The notes under the pieces were generated by a model. That model saw only the letters and a list, made by a program, of their open reading frames with translations, did no database searches and had not been told where the DNA came from. A stretch of DNA of 42,580 nucleotides from NCBI RefSeq assembly GCF_018918155.1, contig NZ_JAHLPY010000021.1, positions 1 through 42,580 on the forward strand. The letters run 5' to 3'. The translations under genes and the position numbers were made by a program. Each line of letters starts with the position of its first letter. Positions within the stretch are counted from its first letter, which is position 1. This DNA comes from Anaerostipes sp. MSJ-23 (GTDB taxonomy: Bacteria; Bacillota; Clostridia; Lachnospirales; Lachnospiraceae). This document shows, piece after piece, positions 17,583 to 26,153 of this stretch.

Positions 17583-18668
17583 TTAATCCATCGTATCCAT
17601 ATGTTTCATATATTTCACAACCATCAGTGCAATTTTAAACGCAATGGCATCTTCAAAATTACGAAGATCCAAATTTGTATTTTTTTGAATCTTATCCAAA
17701 CGATATACAAGTGTATTTCTATGAATAAATAACTGTCTGGATGTTTCTGATACATTCAAATTATTTTCAAAGAATTTATCAATTGTAATCAATGTTTCCT
17801 CATCAATAGAATCCGGTGAATAATCACCAAAAACTTCTCGAATAAACATCTTGCAAAGAGGTAGTGGAAGCTGATAAATCAGTCGTCCAATACCAAGTTG
17901 ATTGTATGCAATAACGACTGCATCTTCATAAAAAATCTTACTAACTTCCAGCGCAATTTGTGCCTCTTTATAAGAACGTGATACATTTTTAATACTATCT
18001 GCAACATTTCCAATTGCAATCTTAGCATCCAAAATTCCATTGTCATGCAGCTGTTTTATCATCTCATTTGCCCATGAGAGAAATTGTACCTGCGTATCCT
18101 GTGGTCTAATTTCCGTCACATAAACAACACTTTTTTCATCAACTGCTGTAACAAAATCATCTTCCTTTACACACTCAAGCTGTTTCATTGCCTCAATCAG
18201 GTTGTGATCTTTTCCATAAGAACTCTGAACTAAAAACGCAACTCTGCGACTTTCAACATCAATATGTAATTTTTTGGCACGATTATAAATATCAACGAGC
18301 AATAAATTGTCAAGAAGTAGATTTTTTACAAAATTCTCTTTATCAAATCGTTCTTTATATGCTACCAAAAGATTCTGAATTTGAAGCACAGTAAGTTTTC
18401 CTACCGTATAAATACTCTCGCTAGCTCCCTGTACTAAAAGAATATACTCCAGACGTTTTTCATCAAAAATCTTAAAGTACTGAAATTTGTCAATCACTTG
18501 GCTTTCTGCCATCGACTCCGCAAATGATACCACTTCCTCTTCTACATCATCCATCGTTTCCATCGTCTTCACAACCAGATGCCCAGACGTATCCATGATA
18601 CATAAATCAATATCTGTTACTTCTTTGATTCCGTTAATTGTTTCCTGTAAAACTTGATTTGAAATCAT
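17583..18668 (-). CDS. CdaR/PucR-family transcriptional regulator
   Basis: A 361-residue protein. Residues 1-110 are a sugar-diacid-recognition-like sensor domain (IDLCIMDTSGHLVVKT), a GGDEF-like middle part follows, and the C-terminal PucR helix-turn-helix is clear in NLNVSETSRQLFIHRNTLVYRLDKI. CdaR proteins in other bacteria respond to glucarate or glycerate, but no sugar-acid genes are adjacent here, so the effector and targets are unknown. The start codon at 18668 has AAGGG immediately before it and AAAGG further up, so the exact start is less certain. Transcribed alone, downstream of a strong terminator. Confidence 0.8.
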   Translation of the reverse strand: MISNQVLQETINGIKEVTDIDLCIMDTSGHLVVKTMETMDDVEEEVVSFAESMAESQVIDKFQYFKIFDEKRLEYILLVQGASESIYTVGKLTVLQIQNLLVAYKERFDKENFVKNLLLDNLLLVDIYNRAKKLHIDVESRRVAFLVQSSYGKDHNLIEAMKQLECVKEDDFVTAVDEKSVVYVTEIRPQDTQVQFLSWANEMIKQLHDNGILDAKIAIGNVADSIKNVSRSYKEAQIALEVSKIFYEDAVVIAYNQLGIGRLIYQLPLPLCKMFIREVFGDYSPDSIDEETLITIDKFFENNLNVSETSRQLFIHRNTLVYRLDKIQKNTNLDLRNFEDAIAFKIALMVVKYMKHMDTMD

Positions 18669-18951
18669 CCCTTCATCAACCTTTCCTATTCCTTCGACCT
18701 TTTCTTTTACTATACAGCATTTTCACCAAAAAAAAAAGAAAAATTTAGGTATTTTTTTAACTTATTGTGTATTTTTAACAAAGAGCTTTCGAATTGTTTT
18801 CTTATCGTCAGAAATAATTACAATAATTTTTACCTATGATATCTATAAAAACAAAGGTATGAAAAAACCGAAAGATTTCATTTCTTTGAAATCCTCCGGT
18901 TATCATATCAGAAGGTTTGCACCTTCTTTTCCTTATTCTTTTTCATTTCGT
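18669..18951. other. Intergenic region before the CdaR-type gene
   Basis: The 283 bp contain an A/T homopolymer-rich tract (around 18728-18740), a possible TATAGT -10 on the minus strand near 18710 and the terminator of the next gene at 18866-18901. No coding or RNA gene is seen. Confidence 0.5.
18866..18901 (-). terminator. Terminator of the LytR_C-domain gene
   Basis: Minus-strand AACCG pairs with CGGTT and an inner AGGATTTCA pairs with TGAAATCTT, followed by TTTTTTC. It lies 50 bp after the stop codon at 18952. Confidence 0.8.
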
Positions 18952-20199
18952 TTAAATCTGATCTTCTGTACCAATGATAATACAAATTTTCAAACCACTG
19001 GACACAGTTCCTACCTGATACTGAGGATTTTTAAAATATTTTTTCAGATCTTTTCCAAGACCTTTTTTGGCAACAATAATCTTTGTATGTGTCAACGCAC
19101 CAGAACGATTTGTCTGTACCAGCCCTATCGTATATCCGTCTTCTGACAATTTATCTTTCCAGCGGCTTGCAAGTCCTGTAATTCCTGTGGAATTCTGAAT
19201 TTCAATATTAACGTTTTTCGATGATGATTTTGTGCTCTTCTTTTTAGCGGTTGTAGTTGTTGCAAGTGCTGCATCCAAATCTCCACTTTCTGAAAGAATC
19301 TGATCAAATACATTTTTAGCTTCACTTGCATCTACAATAAACGTTCCATTCTGTTCCGTTCCATCAAGGATTTTGTAATTAATATCTGTTCCTTTTACAC
19401 CGCGGATCCTACTTAAATATTTTTCAACTTCATTAAAACTCGTATTAGATTTTACTGTATCATAATAGTTACTTACATATTCTTTATATTCAGATAATGA
19501 TTTTTCTTTTAATGCCTTTGTAATTGCAACAAGAATATCCCCTTGTAAAGTTACATGAACTTCTTCATTCTCAAACAATGTCTGATCCGTCATTAATGCA
19601 AGAACTGCATTTCCATTTAATGTATTACTTCTCTTATTTAAAGTAACTGTTTTTGAGGTCTGATCCTCATATGTTACTGCTTTATCAAGATCTACATTAA
19701 TCTCTCCTGCCATATTCATTAACTTCACCAGCTGTTTTTCTGTCATTGTTTCATAAGTATCAATACTGATTCCCAAAGTTTTTTCCACTTGCTGTTTCAT
19801 CAGCACACCATCTTTTGTTGCCTTAATAAGTTCTGAAACTGTTACCGAACTTTTTGTTCTTCCAAACGCTGTTTCTACGGCATCTTTTCCTTTTTTGTTT
19901 AGATCAAGCATCATATCCGAACGCAGCGGAACAAAAATGATCTGCTGGTTCTTATTGTGATAAATTCTAAGTGTCATGGATTTCCCAGCCTGTATCAGTC
20001 CTACATCTACTCTTTCTTTACTTTCTTCTTTCAGCTGTTTTGCAATTTCAGCTTTCTTGTCTTTTTTTAATCTATTTGCAAAATAAGTCTTACTTCCCAT
20101 AAAACTTACAACGCCACCAAGAATCATTACAAGAATTACAGTTACAATTCTTGCAAAAACTGCTCCGGCACCGATTTTTTTCTTCTGTTTCTTTGCCAT
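18952..20199 (-). CDS. Membrane-anchored LytR_C-domain protein (LCP-like)
   Basis: A 415-residue protein with a Lys-rich N-terminus and one membrane segment (about 15-35), then an extracellular region that follows an LCP-like outline (TLRIYHNKNQQIIFVPLRSD where typical LCP proteins have an IPRDT motif), and a C-terminal LytR_C domain (NVNIEIQNSTGITGLA). LCP enzymes attach teichoic acids or glycans to peptidoglycan. The usual IPRDT arginine region is altered here, so catalysis is doubtful. A Thr/Ser/Lys-rich linker separates the domains. The start at 20199 follows GGGAG. Envelope function is inferred. Confidence 0.65.
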   Translation of the reverse strand: MAKKQKKKIGAGAVFARIVTVILVMILGGVVSFMGSKTYFANRLKKDKKAEIAKQLKEESKERVDVGLIQAGKSMTLRIYHNKNQQIIFVPLRSDMMLDLNKKGKDAVETAFGRTKSSVTVSELIKATKDGVLMKQQVEKTLGISIDTYETMTEKQLVKLMNMAGEINVDLDKAVTYEDQTSKTVTLNKRSNTLNGNAVLALMTDQTLFENEEVHVTLQGDILVAITKALKEKSLSEYKEYVSNYYDTVKSNTSFNEVEKYLSRIRGVKGTDINYKILDGTEQNGTFIVDASEAKNVFDQILSESGDLDAALATTTTAKKKSTKSSSKNVNIEIQNSTGITGLASRWKDKLSEDGYTIGLVQTNRSGALTHTKIIVAKKGLGKDLKKYFKNPQYQVGTVSSGLKICIIIGTEDQI

Positions 20200-20231
20200 C
20201 GATCTACTCCCTTCCGTATACAACTTTGTTC

Positions 20232-20260
20232 AGTATAACAAATTATTTAATTTATTTCAA
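20232..20260 (-). promoter_or_regulatory. Promoter of the LytR_C-domain gene
   Basis: Minus-strand TTGAAA (20255-20260), 17-bp spacer and TATACT (20232-20237) with an upstream TG. It is back-to-back with the SDR promoter. Confidence 0.75.
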
Positions 20261-20273
20261 CAACCGCCCATGT

Positions 20274-20279
20274 TATAAT
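20274..20279 (+). promoter_or_regulatory. Extended -10 of the SDR gene
   Basis: Plus-strand TGTTATAAT about 52 bp before the SDR start codon; no good -35. Confidence 0.55.
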
Positions 20280-20331
20280 GATAAGCGGCTTTTATTAAAT
20301 TTTTAAAAATAAACAAACGAGGTATAGAAAA

Positions 20332-21057
20332 ATGAAAACAGTATTAATTACCGGCAGTTCCCGTGGTATCGGACGTGAAACTGCCCTTTACTTTGCAAGA
20401 CAAGGATGGAACGTTGTTATTCATGGCTTCCATCATCCAGAACATCTGAATTCTCTAGAGCAGGAAATCCTATCATCTGGTGTTTCCTGTTTATCCTTTA
20501 TCGGCGATATCAGTCAACCCGATTTTGTAAAAGATATGATTACGAAAGCTCTCGAACATTTCCATACCATCGACTGTTTGATCAATAATGCCGGTATTTC
20601 CCAAGTCGGACTTTTTACAGATGCAACAACGAAAGACTGGTATCAGATTTTAAATACAAATCTGACTTCCGTTTTTTCTACTTGTCATAACATCCTTCCG
20701 CATATGATTCATCGCCATAGTGGAAAAATTATTAATATTTCTTCTATTTGGGGAAATGTTGGGGCTTCCTGTGAAGTTTTATATTCTACAACCAAAGGGG
20801 GCGTTAATGCTTTTACAAAAGCACTTGCCAAGGAAGTTGCCGCAAGTAATATTCAAGTCAATGCAATTGCTTTTGGTATGATTGATACCGATATGAATCG
20901 TGAATTCGATGAAGAGGACCTCGCCTTAATCAAAGATGAAATTCCAGCTGATTATATTGCAGATCCAAAGGAAGCCGCGCAGATGGTTTATCATACTGCA
21001 ACGGCTCCAAAATATATGACCGGACAAATCATTACTTTTTCCGGAGGATGGTATTAA
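20332..21057 (+). CDS. Short-chain dehydrogenase/reductase (FabG/YmfI-like)
   Basis: A 241-residue NAD(P)-dependent reductase of the classical SDR family: cofactor loop TGSSRGIG at residues 7-14, NNAG near 88, ISS and the catalytic YSTTK near 150. It resembles both FabG (3-oxoacyl-ACP reductase) and YmfI, the reductase that modifies EF-P with 5-aminopentanol in B. subtilis. It is not in a fatty-acid gene cluster, which favours the second or another role, but this is inference. GAGGT precedes the ATG. Its stop codon overlaps the stop codon of the convergent tex gene by 4 bp. Confidence 0.75.
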   Translation: MKTVLITGSSRGIGRETALYFARQGWNVVIHGFHHPEHLNSLEQEILSSGVSCLSFIGDISQPDFVKDMITKALEHFHTIDCLINNAGISQVGLFTDATTKDWYQILNTNLTSVFSTCHNILPHMIHRHSGKIINISSIWGNVGASCEVLYSTTKGGVNAFTKALAKEVAASNIQVNAIAFGMIDTDMNREFDEEDLALIKDEIPADYIADPKEAAQMVYHTATAPKYMTGQIITFSGGWY

Positions 21058-23195
21058 TTTTTCATACTAAGCTGTATTCGCTTTTTGTCTACATCAACAC
21101 TCAGGACGGTTACCTCAACAACATCGCCGACACTTACTACTTCTAACGGATGTTTAATAAAACGATCCGCCATTTTTGAAATATGCACCAGACCGTCCTG
21201 ATGAACACCGATATCTACAAACGCCCCAAAATCAATTACATTTCGAACAGTTCCTTTTAATTTCATTCCAGGTTTAAGATCACTGATTTCCAAAACATCC
21301 GTTCTTAAAATTGGTTTCGGAAGATCTTCTCTTGGATCCCTTCCTGGTTTTTCCAATTCTTTCACGATATCTTTTAAAGTAATTTCTCCAATACCGAGCT
21401 TTTCAGACAGTTTTTTATAATCTGAAATCTTACTGCTAATTCCGCGCAAACCTTCCCCGGATAGTTCTTTTTCTAAATACCCAAGCTGCTTTAACAGCAT
21501 GGAAGTTTCTTTATATGTTTCTGGATGAACAGCCGTTGCATCTAGAGGTTGATCTCCCCCAGATACTCTTAAAAATCCGGCACATTGTTCAAATGCCTTT
21601 GGACCAAGTTTTGCAACTTTTAATAACTCTTTCCGATTGCGAAACGATCCATTTTCTTCACGGTATGCAACAATGTTTCTGGCAACTGTTTTCGAAACAC
21701 CAGAGACATATTCAAGCAGGGAAGCTGATGCTGTGTTTAAATCTACACCGACTTTATTTACGGTTGCCTCCACAACACCTCCAAGAGCCTCTGAAAGCTG
21801 TTTTTGATTCATATCATGCTGATATTGACCAACACCAATTGCTTTTGGTTCAATCTTTACAAGCTCTGCTAAAGGATCCTGTACCCTTCTTGCAATCGAT
21901 GCTGCACTTCTTTGTCCTACATCAAAATTTGGAAATTCTTCTGTTGCGAGTTTACTTGCTGAGTAAACGGATGCCCCTGCTTCATTCGTTATCACATACT
22001 GAACCGGTTCCTTGATTTCTTTCAACATCTCAACGACAATTTGCTCTGATTCTCTGGATGCCGTTCCGTTTCCAATAGAAATTAGCGTAATTCCATATTT
22101 TTTAATAAGCTCCTTTACAATCTTTTTAGACTCTTCTACCTTATTTTGTGGAGCTGTTGGATAAATCACAACCGTATCCAATACTTTTCCTGTTGCATCA
22201 ACGACAGCAAGTTTACATCCGGTACGAAATGCCGGATCCCATCCAAGGACAACCTGCCCTGCAATCGGAGGCTGCATCAGAAGCTGCGTTAGATTTTTTC
22301 CGAATACTTTGATTGCTTCTGTAGCAGCATGTTCTGTCAACTCATTTCGAATATCTCTCTCAATCGATGGTGCAATCAAGCGTTTATAACTGTCTTCTAT
22401 AGTTGCTAGAAGAACTTTTGTTGTATATGGATTGTTTTCACGGATGATTTTTTTTGCCAAATAAGATGCAATCTTTGTCTGATCCGGTTCAATTTTCACT
22501 TGAAGAATACCCTCTTTTTCCCCACGATTGATTGCAAGAATTCGATATCCTGCAATCTTCTTTATTGGTTCTTCAAATTCATAATACATATCAAACACAG
22601 AAGACTCCTCCGGCTTCTTTGCAGATGATACAATCTTTCCATAATTCCATGTGCATTTGCGAATATAAGAACGATAACGTGCATCATCTGAAATTTGCTC
22701 TGCAATAATATCCATTGCACCTTTTATAGCATCTTCTACTGTCTCAACACCTTTTTCGCTGTCAACAAACGCCAATGCTTCTTTTTCAAAAGAATGATCT
22801 ATTTTTTGAAGCAAAAGAATCTGCGCCAAAGGTTCCAAGCCTCTTTGTTTCGCGATCATCGCCCTTGTTCGTTTTTTTTGTTTATATGGACGATACAAAT
22901 CCTCTACCGCTACAAGTGTTTTTGCATCCTCAATTTCATTGATTAACTTTGGTGTCAGCTTTCCCTGTTCTTCAATACTCTTTTTTACAGCCTCTTTTCG
23001 TTCCTGCAAATTTCTTAAATACAATAATCTTTCATGAAAATTTCTAAGGGTCTCATCATCAAGAGATCCTGTCATTTCTTTTCGATAACGGGCAATAAAC
23101 GGAATCGTATTTCCTTCATCAATTAACTGAATGGTTGTTTCTACCTGCTGTTTTCGAATTCCAAGTTCTTCCTGTAAAATCTTTATAATATCCAT
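21054..23195 (-). CDS. tex: Tex-like S1 RNA-binding transcription accessory protein
   Basis: Tex is a conserved RNA-binding protein connected with transcription. The 713-residue protein shows the N-terminal helical region (FIARYRKEMTGSLDDE), the YqgF-like fold (LGWDPAFRTGCKLAVVD), a helix-hairpin-helix region (NTASASLLEYVSGVSKTVA) and a C-terminal S1 domain (KGTVRNVIDFGAFVDIGVH) ending at the last residue. It follows the dCMP deaminase gene by 10 bp and is co-transcribed with it. Confidence 0.95.
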   Translation of the reverse strand: MDIIKILQEELGIRKQQVETTIQLIDEGNTIPFIARYRKEMTGSLDDETLRNFHERLLYLRNLQERKEAVKKSIEEQGKLTPKLINEIEDAKTLVAVEDLYRPYKQKKRTRAMIAKQRGLEPLAQILLLQKIDHSFEKEALAFVDSEKGVETVEDAIKGAMDIIAEQISDDARYRSYIRKCTWNYGKIVSSAKKPEESSVFDMYYEFEEPIKKIAGYRILAINRGEKEGILQVKIEPDQTKIASYLAKKIIRENNPYTTKVLLATIEDSYKRLIAPSIERDIRNELTEHAATEAIKVFGKNLTQLLMQPPIAGQVVLGWDPAFRTGCKLAVVDATGKVLDTVVIYPTAPQNKVEESKKIVKELIKKYGITLISIGNGTASRESEQIVVEMLKEIKEPVQYVITNEAGASVYSASKLATEEFPNFDVGQRSAASIARRVQDPLAELVKIEPKAIGVGQYQHDMNQKQLSEALGGVVEATVNKVGVDLNTASASLLEYVSGVSKTVARNIVAYREENGSFRNRKELLKVAKLGPKAFEQCAGFLRVSGGDQPLDATAVHPETYKETSMLLKQLGYLEKELSGEGLRGISSKISDYKKLSEKLGIGEITLKDIVKELEKPGRDPREDLPKPILRTDVLEISDLKPGMKLKGTVRNVIDFGAFVDIGVHQDGLVHISKMADRFIKHPLEVVSVGDVVEVTVLSVDVDKKRIQLSMKN

Positions 23196-23205
23196 GTCAT
23201 CATTC

Positions 23206-23685
23206 CTATACTTCTATTTCAATCGTTTGCCCTTTCGGCTGAAATTGCCGGTAAGACACGCCTGCCATATCAAACATTTTCTTCGATGCGATTGTCTCGT
23301 CTGTATCCGCATACTTATCCTGCATATAAATTACTTCTTTCATTCCACTTTGTATGATTGCCTTTGCACATTCATTACATGGAAATAACGTAACATAAAC
23401 TCTAGCTCCTTCTAGAGATCCTCCTCCATAATTTAGTATGGCATTTAATTCTGCATGGCATACAAAATAATACTTTGTATGAAGGGCATCACCCTCTCTC
23501 TCCCATGGCATATCATCATCATTACATCCCGTCGGCATTCCATTATATCCCACCGATAAAATCTTATTTTGTGGACTTACAAGGCATGCACCAACCTGCG
23601 TATGATCATCTTTACTTCTTTGTGCCGAAAGCAGAGCAATTCCCATAAAATACTGATCCCATGAAATATAATCTTGTCTTTTCAT
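23206..23685 (-). CDS. dCMP deaminase
   Basis: Converts dCMP to dUMP for thymidylate synthesis. The 159-residue protein has the zinc motif HAELNAIL and the cysteine pair PCNEC. The early KDDHTQVGACLV and GYNGMPTGCNDDD blocks distinguish dCMP deaminase (ComEB type) from cytidine deaminase. I prefer the ATG at 23685, with AAAGGA at 9-nt spacing, over the one at 23694, whose Shine-Dalgarno would be too close. It lies 30 bp downstream of the lysC terminator and precedes tex. Confidence 0.88.
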   Translation of the reverse strand: MKRQDYISWDQYFMGIALLSAQRSKDDHTQVGACLVSPQNKILSVGYNGMPTGCNDDDMPWEREGDALHTKYYFVCHAELNAILNYGGGSLEGARVYVTLFPCNECAKAIIQSGMKEVIYMQDKYADTDETIASKKMFDMAGVSYRQFQPKGQTIEIEV

Positions 23686-23714
23686 CCTTCCCATTCCTTT
23701 CTTTCTAGATAGAA

Positions 23715-23742
23715 AAAACCGCCTGAAAAAACAGGCGGTTTT
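23715..23742 (-). terminator. Strong terminator after lysC
   Basis: AAAACCGCCTG (23715-23725) pairs perfectly with CAGGCGGTTTT (23732-23742), followed on the minus strand by TTTTTTC. It is only 13 bp after lysC and about 30 bp before the dCMP deaminase start. Confidence 0.92.
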
Positions 23743-23755
23743 CTTCTTGGTCTAT

Positions 23756-24958
23756 TTACATCTTAAATGCGCTGTGAGCTGCAACCATTGCCTTTTCCAT
23801 ATCTGCTCTGTTTACCAGTACTGTCACTCGAATTTCAGAAGTGGAAATCATACGTATATTGACATTTGCTTCATAAAGTGCCTCAAACATACGAGCTGCC
23901 ATTCCGTAATTATTACGAAGTCCTGCTCCAATAATAGATACTTTCGCAATATCATTTTTCACATTGATTTCTTCATAGCTTCCTTCTGGAAGATAATCTT
24001 TCAGAGAATCTACTGCAAGATCCATATCTTCTTCTTTTACAGTAAATGAGATATCTTTTTTATCATTTCTTCCGACAGACTGAAGGATCATATCAACATT
24101 TACATTTTTCTTTGCCATAACGTTAAAAATTTTAAATGCAATTCCTGGTGTATCTTCCAAACCAAGCACTGCGATTCTTGCAGCATCATCATCTCCGGCT
24201 ACACCACTAATCTCAGAACTCTCTTGTTTTGCATTTTCTTTTACAACAGTTCCTTCTTCTGTTGTCAGACTAGATCTTACAACTAACTGAACACCGTGTT
24301 TCTTTGCAAGCTCAACAGAACGATTATGAAGAACACCAGCTCCAAGAGTTGCCATTTCCAGCATTTCATCGTAAGTAATTTCCAAAAGTTTCTTTGCTTC
24401 AGGCACTTTTCTAGGATCTGCAGTATAAACACCATCAACGTCTGTATAAATTTCACATGCATCTGCATGAAGTGCAGCCGCTAAAGCTACTGCTGTTGTA
24501 TCAGATCCGCCTCGTCCAAGAGTTGTATAATTATCAAAACGATCAACTCCCTGGAATCCAGTAACAATGACAATCTTACGCTGTTCTAATTCATTAAAGA
24601 TACGCTCTGTATCAATTCTTTTAATTCTTGCATTGCTATATACAGATGTTGTATGCATTGCTACCTGAAATGCATTCAGAGAAATTGCAGGAACTCCAAG
24701 AGAATCCATTGCCATTGCCATTAAAGATACAGAAGTCTGTTCTCCTGTTGTCAGCAACATATCCATCTCTCTTCTTGAAGGATTTGGATTAATTTCTTTT
24801 GCTTTTGCAATCAGTTCATCCGTCATTTTTCCCATGGCTGATAAAACAACAACAACATCGTTTCCCTTCTGATAATCTTCAATGCATCTCTTTGCTACAT
24901 TCAGGATTCGTTCCTTATTTCCTACAGAAGTTCCTCCAAATTTTTTCACTACTAACAT
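23756..24958 (-). CDS. lysC: Aspartate kinase
   Basis: Phosphorylates aspartate, the first step of lysine, threonine and methionine synthesis. The 400-residue monofunctional enzyme starts VVKKFGGTSVG, with the kinase domain to about 240 and two C-terminal ACT domains (from GLEDTPGIAFKIF and from VSIIGAGLRNN), which usually bind lysine or threonine. No lysine riboswitch precedes it: only 45 bp separate it from the ACT-domain gene upstream, with which it is probably co-transcribed. AGGAGG precedes the ATG. Confidence 0.96.
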   Translation of the reverse strand: MLVVKKFGGTSVGNKERILNVAKRCIEDYQKGNDVVVVLSAMGKMTDELIAKAKEINPNPSRREMDMLLTTGEQTSVSLMAMAMDSLGVPAISLNAFQVAMHTTSVYSNARIKRIDTERIFNELEQRKIVIVTGFQGVDRFDNYTTLGRGGSDTTAVALAAALHADACEIYTDVDGVYTADPRKVPEAKKLLEITYDEMLEMATLGAGVLHNRSVELAKKHGVQLVVRSSLTTEEGTVVKENAKQESSEISGVAGDDDAARIAVLGLEDTPGIAFKIFNVMAKKNVNVDMILQSVGRNDKKDISFTVKEEDMDLAVDSLKDYLPEGSYEEINVKNDIAKVSIIGAGLRNNYGMAARMFEALYEANVNIRMISTSEIRVTVLVNRADMEKAMVAAHSAFKM

Positions 24959-25003
24959 TTTATTTGTGCCTCCTAAACTCTTCTCTTTATTTTGTAATTT
25001 AAA

Positions 25004-25444
25004 TTATTCCATCGCAATGATCTTTACATAAGATACAGATTCAATCTTCTCTACCTTTTGGATCATAACTGATATATTGGTCTGCTCCGATACAATATCC
25101 ACGCTGACCGTCAGAAGTCCTTTTCCATTAATCGGAATGCTTTGATGGATCGTCAGGATATTAGCATTGTACTCTGCAAAAATCTGCAAAATTGAAGCCA
25201 TCACACCTGGCTGGTCATTGACTTCAATGACAAATGTAATATTTCTTCCTTTTTGTTTGGCATAAAAAGGAAAGATGTCATCTTTATATTTGTAATAAGA
25301 ACTACGGCTAATCCCGACGGTTTCTGTTGCCTCAAGAACCGAGACTGCCTGCTTGGAATCTAAAAGTTTTTGCACTTCCAAAACCTTTAAAAGCACTTCT
25401 GGAACCGCCTTTTTTTTAATCACATAGTAATTTGTCTCTTCCAT
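25004..25444 (-). CDS. ACT-domain regulatory protein (PheB family)
   Basis: A 146-residue protein with an N-terminal helix-turn-helix-like part (SVLEATETVGISRSSYYKYK) and a C-terminal ACT domain (FVIEVNDQPGVMASILQIF). This matches the UPF0735/PheB family, whose members bind an amino acid, but whose exact role is unknown. It often sits beside lysC or homoserine dehydrogenase genes. The start at 25444 follows AAGGAAG; the frame is open further upstream without a good site. First gene of a two-gene operon with lysC. Confidence 0.82.
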   Translation of the reverse strand: MEETNYYVIKKKAVPEVLLKVLEVQKLLDSKQAVSVLEATETVGISRSSYYKYKDDIFPFYAKQKGRNITFVIEVNDQPGVMASILQIFAEYNANILTIHQSIPINGKGLLTVSVDIVSEQTNISVMIQKVEKIESVSYVKIIAME

Positions 25445-25495
25445 AATGAATTGCTTCCTTTGTATTTGTGCGGTGTACACATGTCTTTCTACAGA

Positions 25496-25524
25496 ATACT
25501 ATCACATTTGTATGCAATAATCAA
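25496..25524 (-). promoter_or_regulatory. Promoter of the ACT-domain gene and lysC
   Basis: Minus-strand TTGATT (25519-25524), 17-bp spacer, TAGTAT (25496-25501) with upstream TG. The -35 overlaps the stop codon of the ydcF-like gene. Confidence 0.6.
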
Positions 25525-26153
25525 TAGGTAATTGGAAGTTCTTTCAGACTATATTTTGGTTTCGGTTTTGTAATTGTGCATTCTATCCACGCCTTATCAG
25601 CTGCAAAAAAATCACGAAACTTTTCATAAAGTTCTTTTTTATACGAATGCCGATCCGCTCTTACGCAAAAACCATTCATTCCAAGTTGCTGCATAAGATA
25701 ACCGGTTCGTTTAAAATATTTTTTTTGCGTACAAACCAAAAACTGCTTCTTAGGAAATGCTTCCCGACACCGATAAACAGTGGAATAAGTATCAAGACCA
25801 CCATCATCCATTATAATATGTTTAGAATCTACTTTGGCATTGATCAGAAATTTTCTTCCTGCCCGATTTTCTCTTGCTGCTCCAGATAAAATAATAAGAT
25901 TCGTCTTTCTGCTCTGGTAAAGATCTAAGGCCGTATTTAAGCGATCTTCCAATGCAAACGATGGCTTCCCATTTTCATGAACAAGACATCCAGGAACAAT
26001 TACTGCATCTACTGATGGGATGTTTTCCATCTGATCAGTATCATAAGTTTTTCTTTCATTTTTAAGACTCTGATTACAGAACACTGTAAACAATAGGCCA
26101 GTTCCTCCTAAAAATGTCACAATTGCTGCTGCATATTTCAGAAATTGTTTCAT
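25521..26153 (-). CDS. DUF218/YdcF-SanA-like membrane-anchored protein
   Basis: A 210-residue protein with an N-terminal membrane anchor (about 5-25) and a DUF218 domain (VDAVIVPGCLVHENG, ALDLYQ, LIILSGAA, GLDTYSTVYRCREAF, KKYFKRTGYL) that faces outside. Related SanA proteins are implicated in envelope integrity and the fold resembles a nucleotide- or substrate-binding Rossmann domain; the substrate is unknown. The start codon overlaps the prfB stop as ATGA, so it is translationally coupled to secA-prfB. Confidence 0.78.
   Translation of the reverse strand: MKQFLKYAAAIVTFLGGTGLLFTVFCNQSLKNERKTYDTDQMENIPSVDAVIVPGCLVHENGKPSFALEDRLNTALDLYQSRKTNLIILSGAARENRAGRKFLINAKVDSKHIIMDDGGLDTYSTVYRCREAFPKKQFLVCTQKKYFKRTGYLMQQLGMNGFCVRADRHSYKKELYEKFRDFFAADKAWIECTITKPKPKYSLKELPITY

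Noticed and set aside
23715-23742. CRISPR repeat or other array element because of the perfect palindrome
   Set aside because: It occurs once, is followed by a T-run and lies after a stop codon, so it is a terminator. No repeat array was seen anywhere in the window.
24959-25003. Lysine riboswitch upstream of lysC
   Set aside because: Only 45 bp separate lysC from the ACT-domain gene, far too short for an L box.
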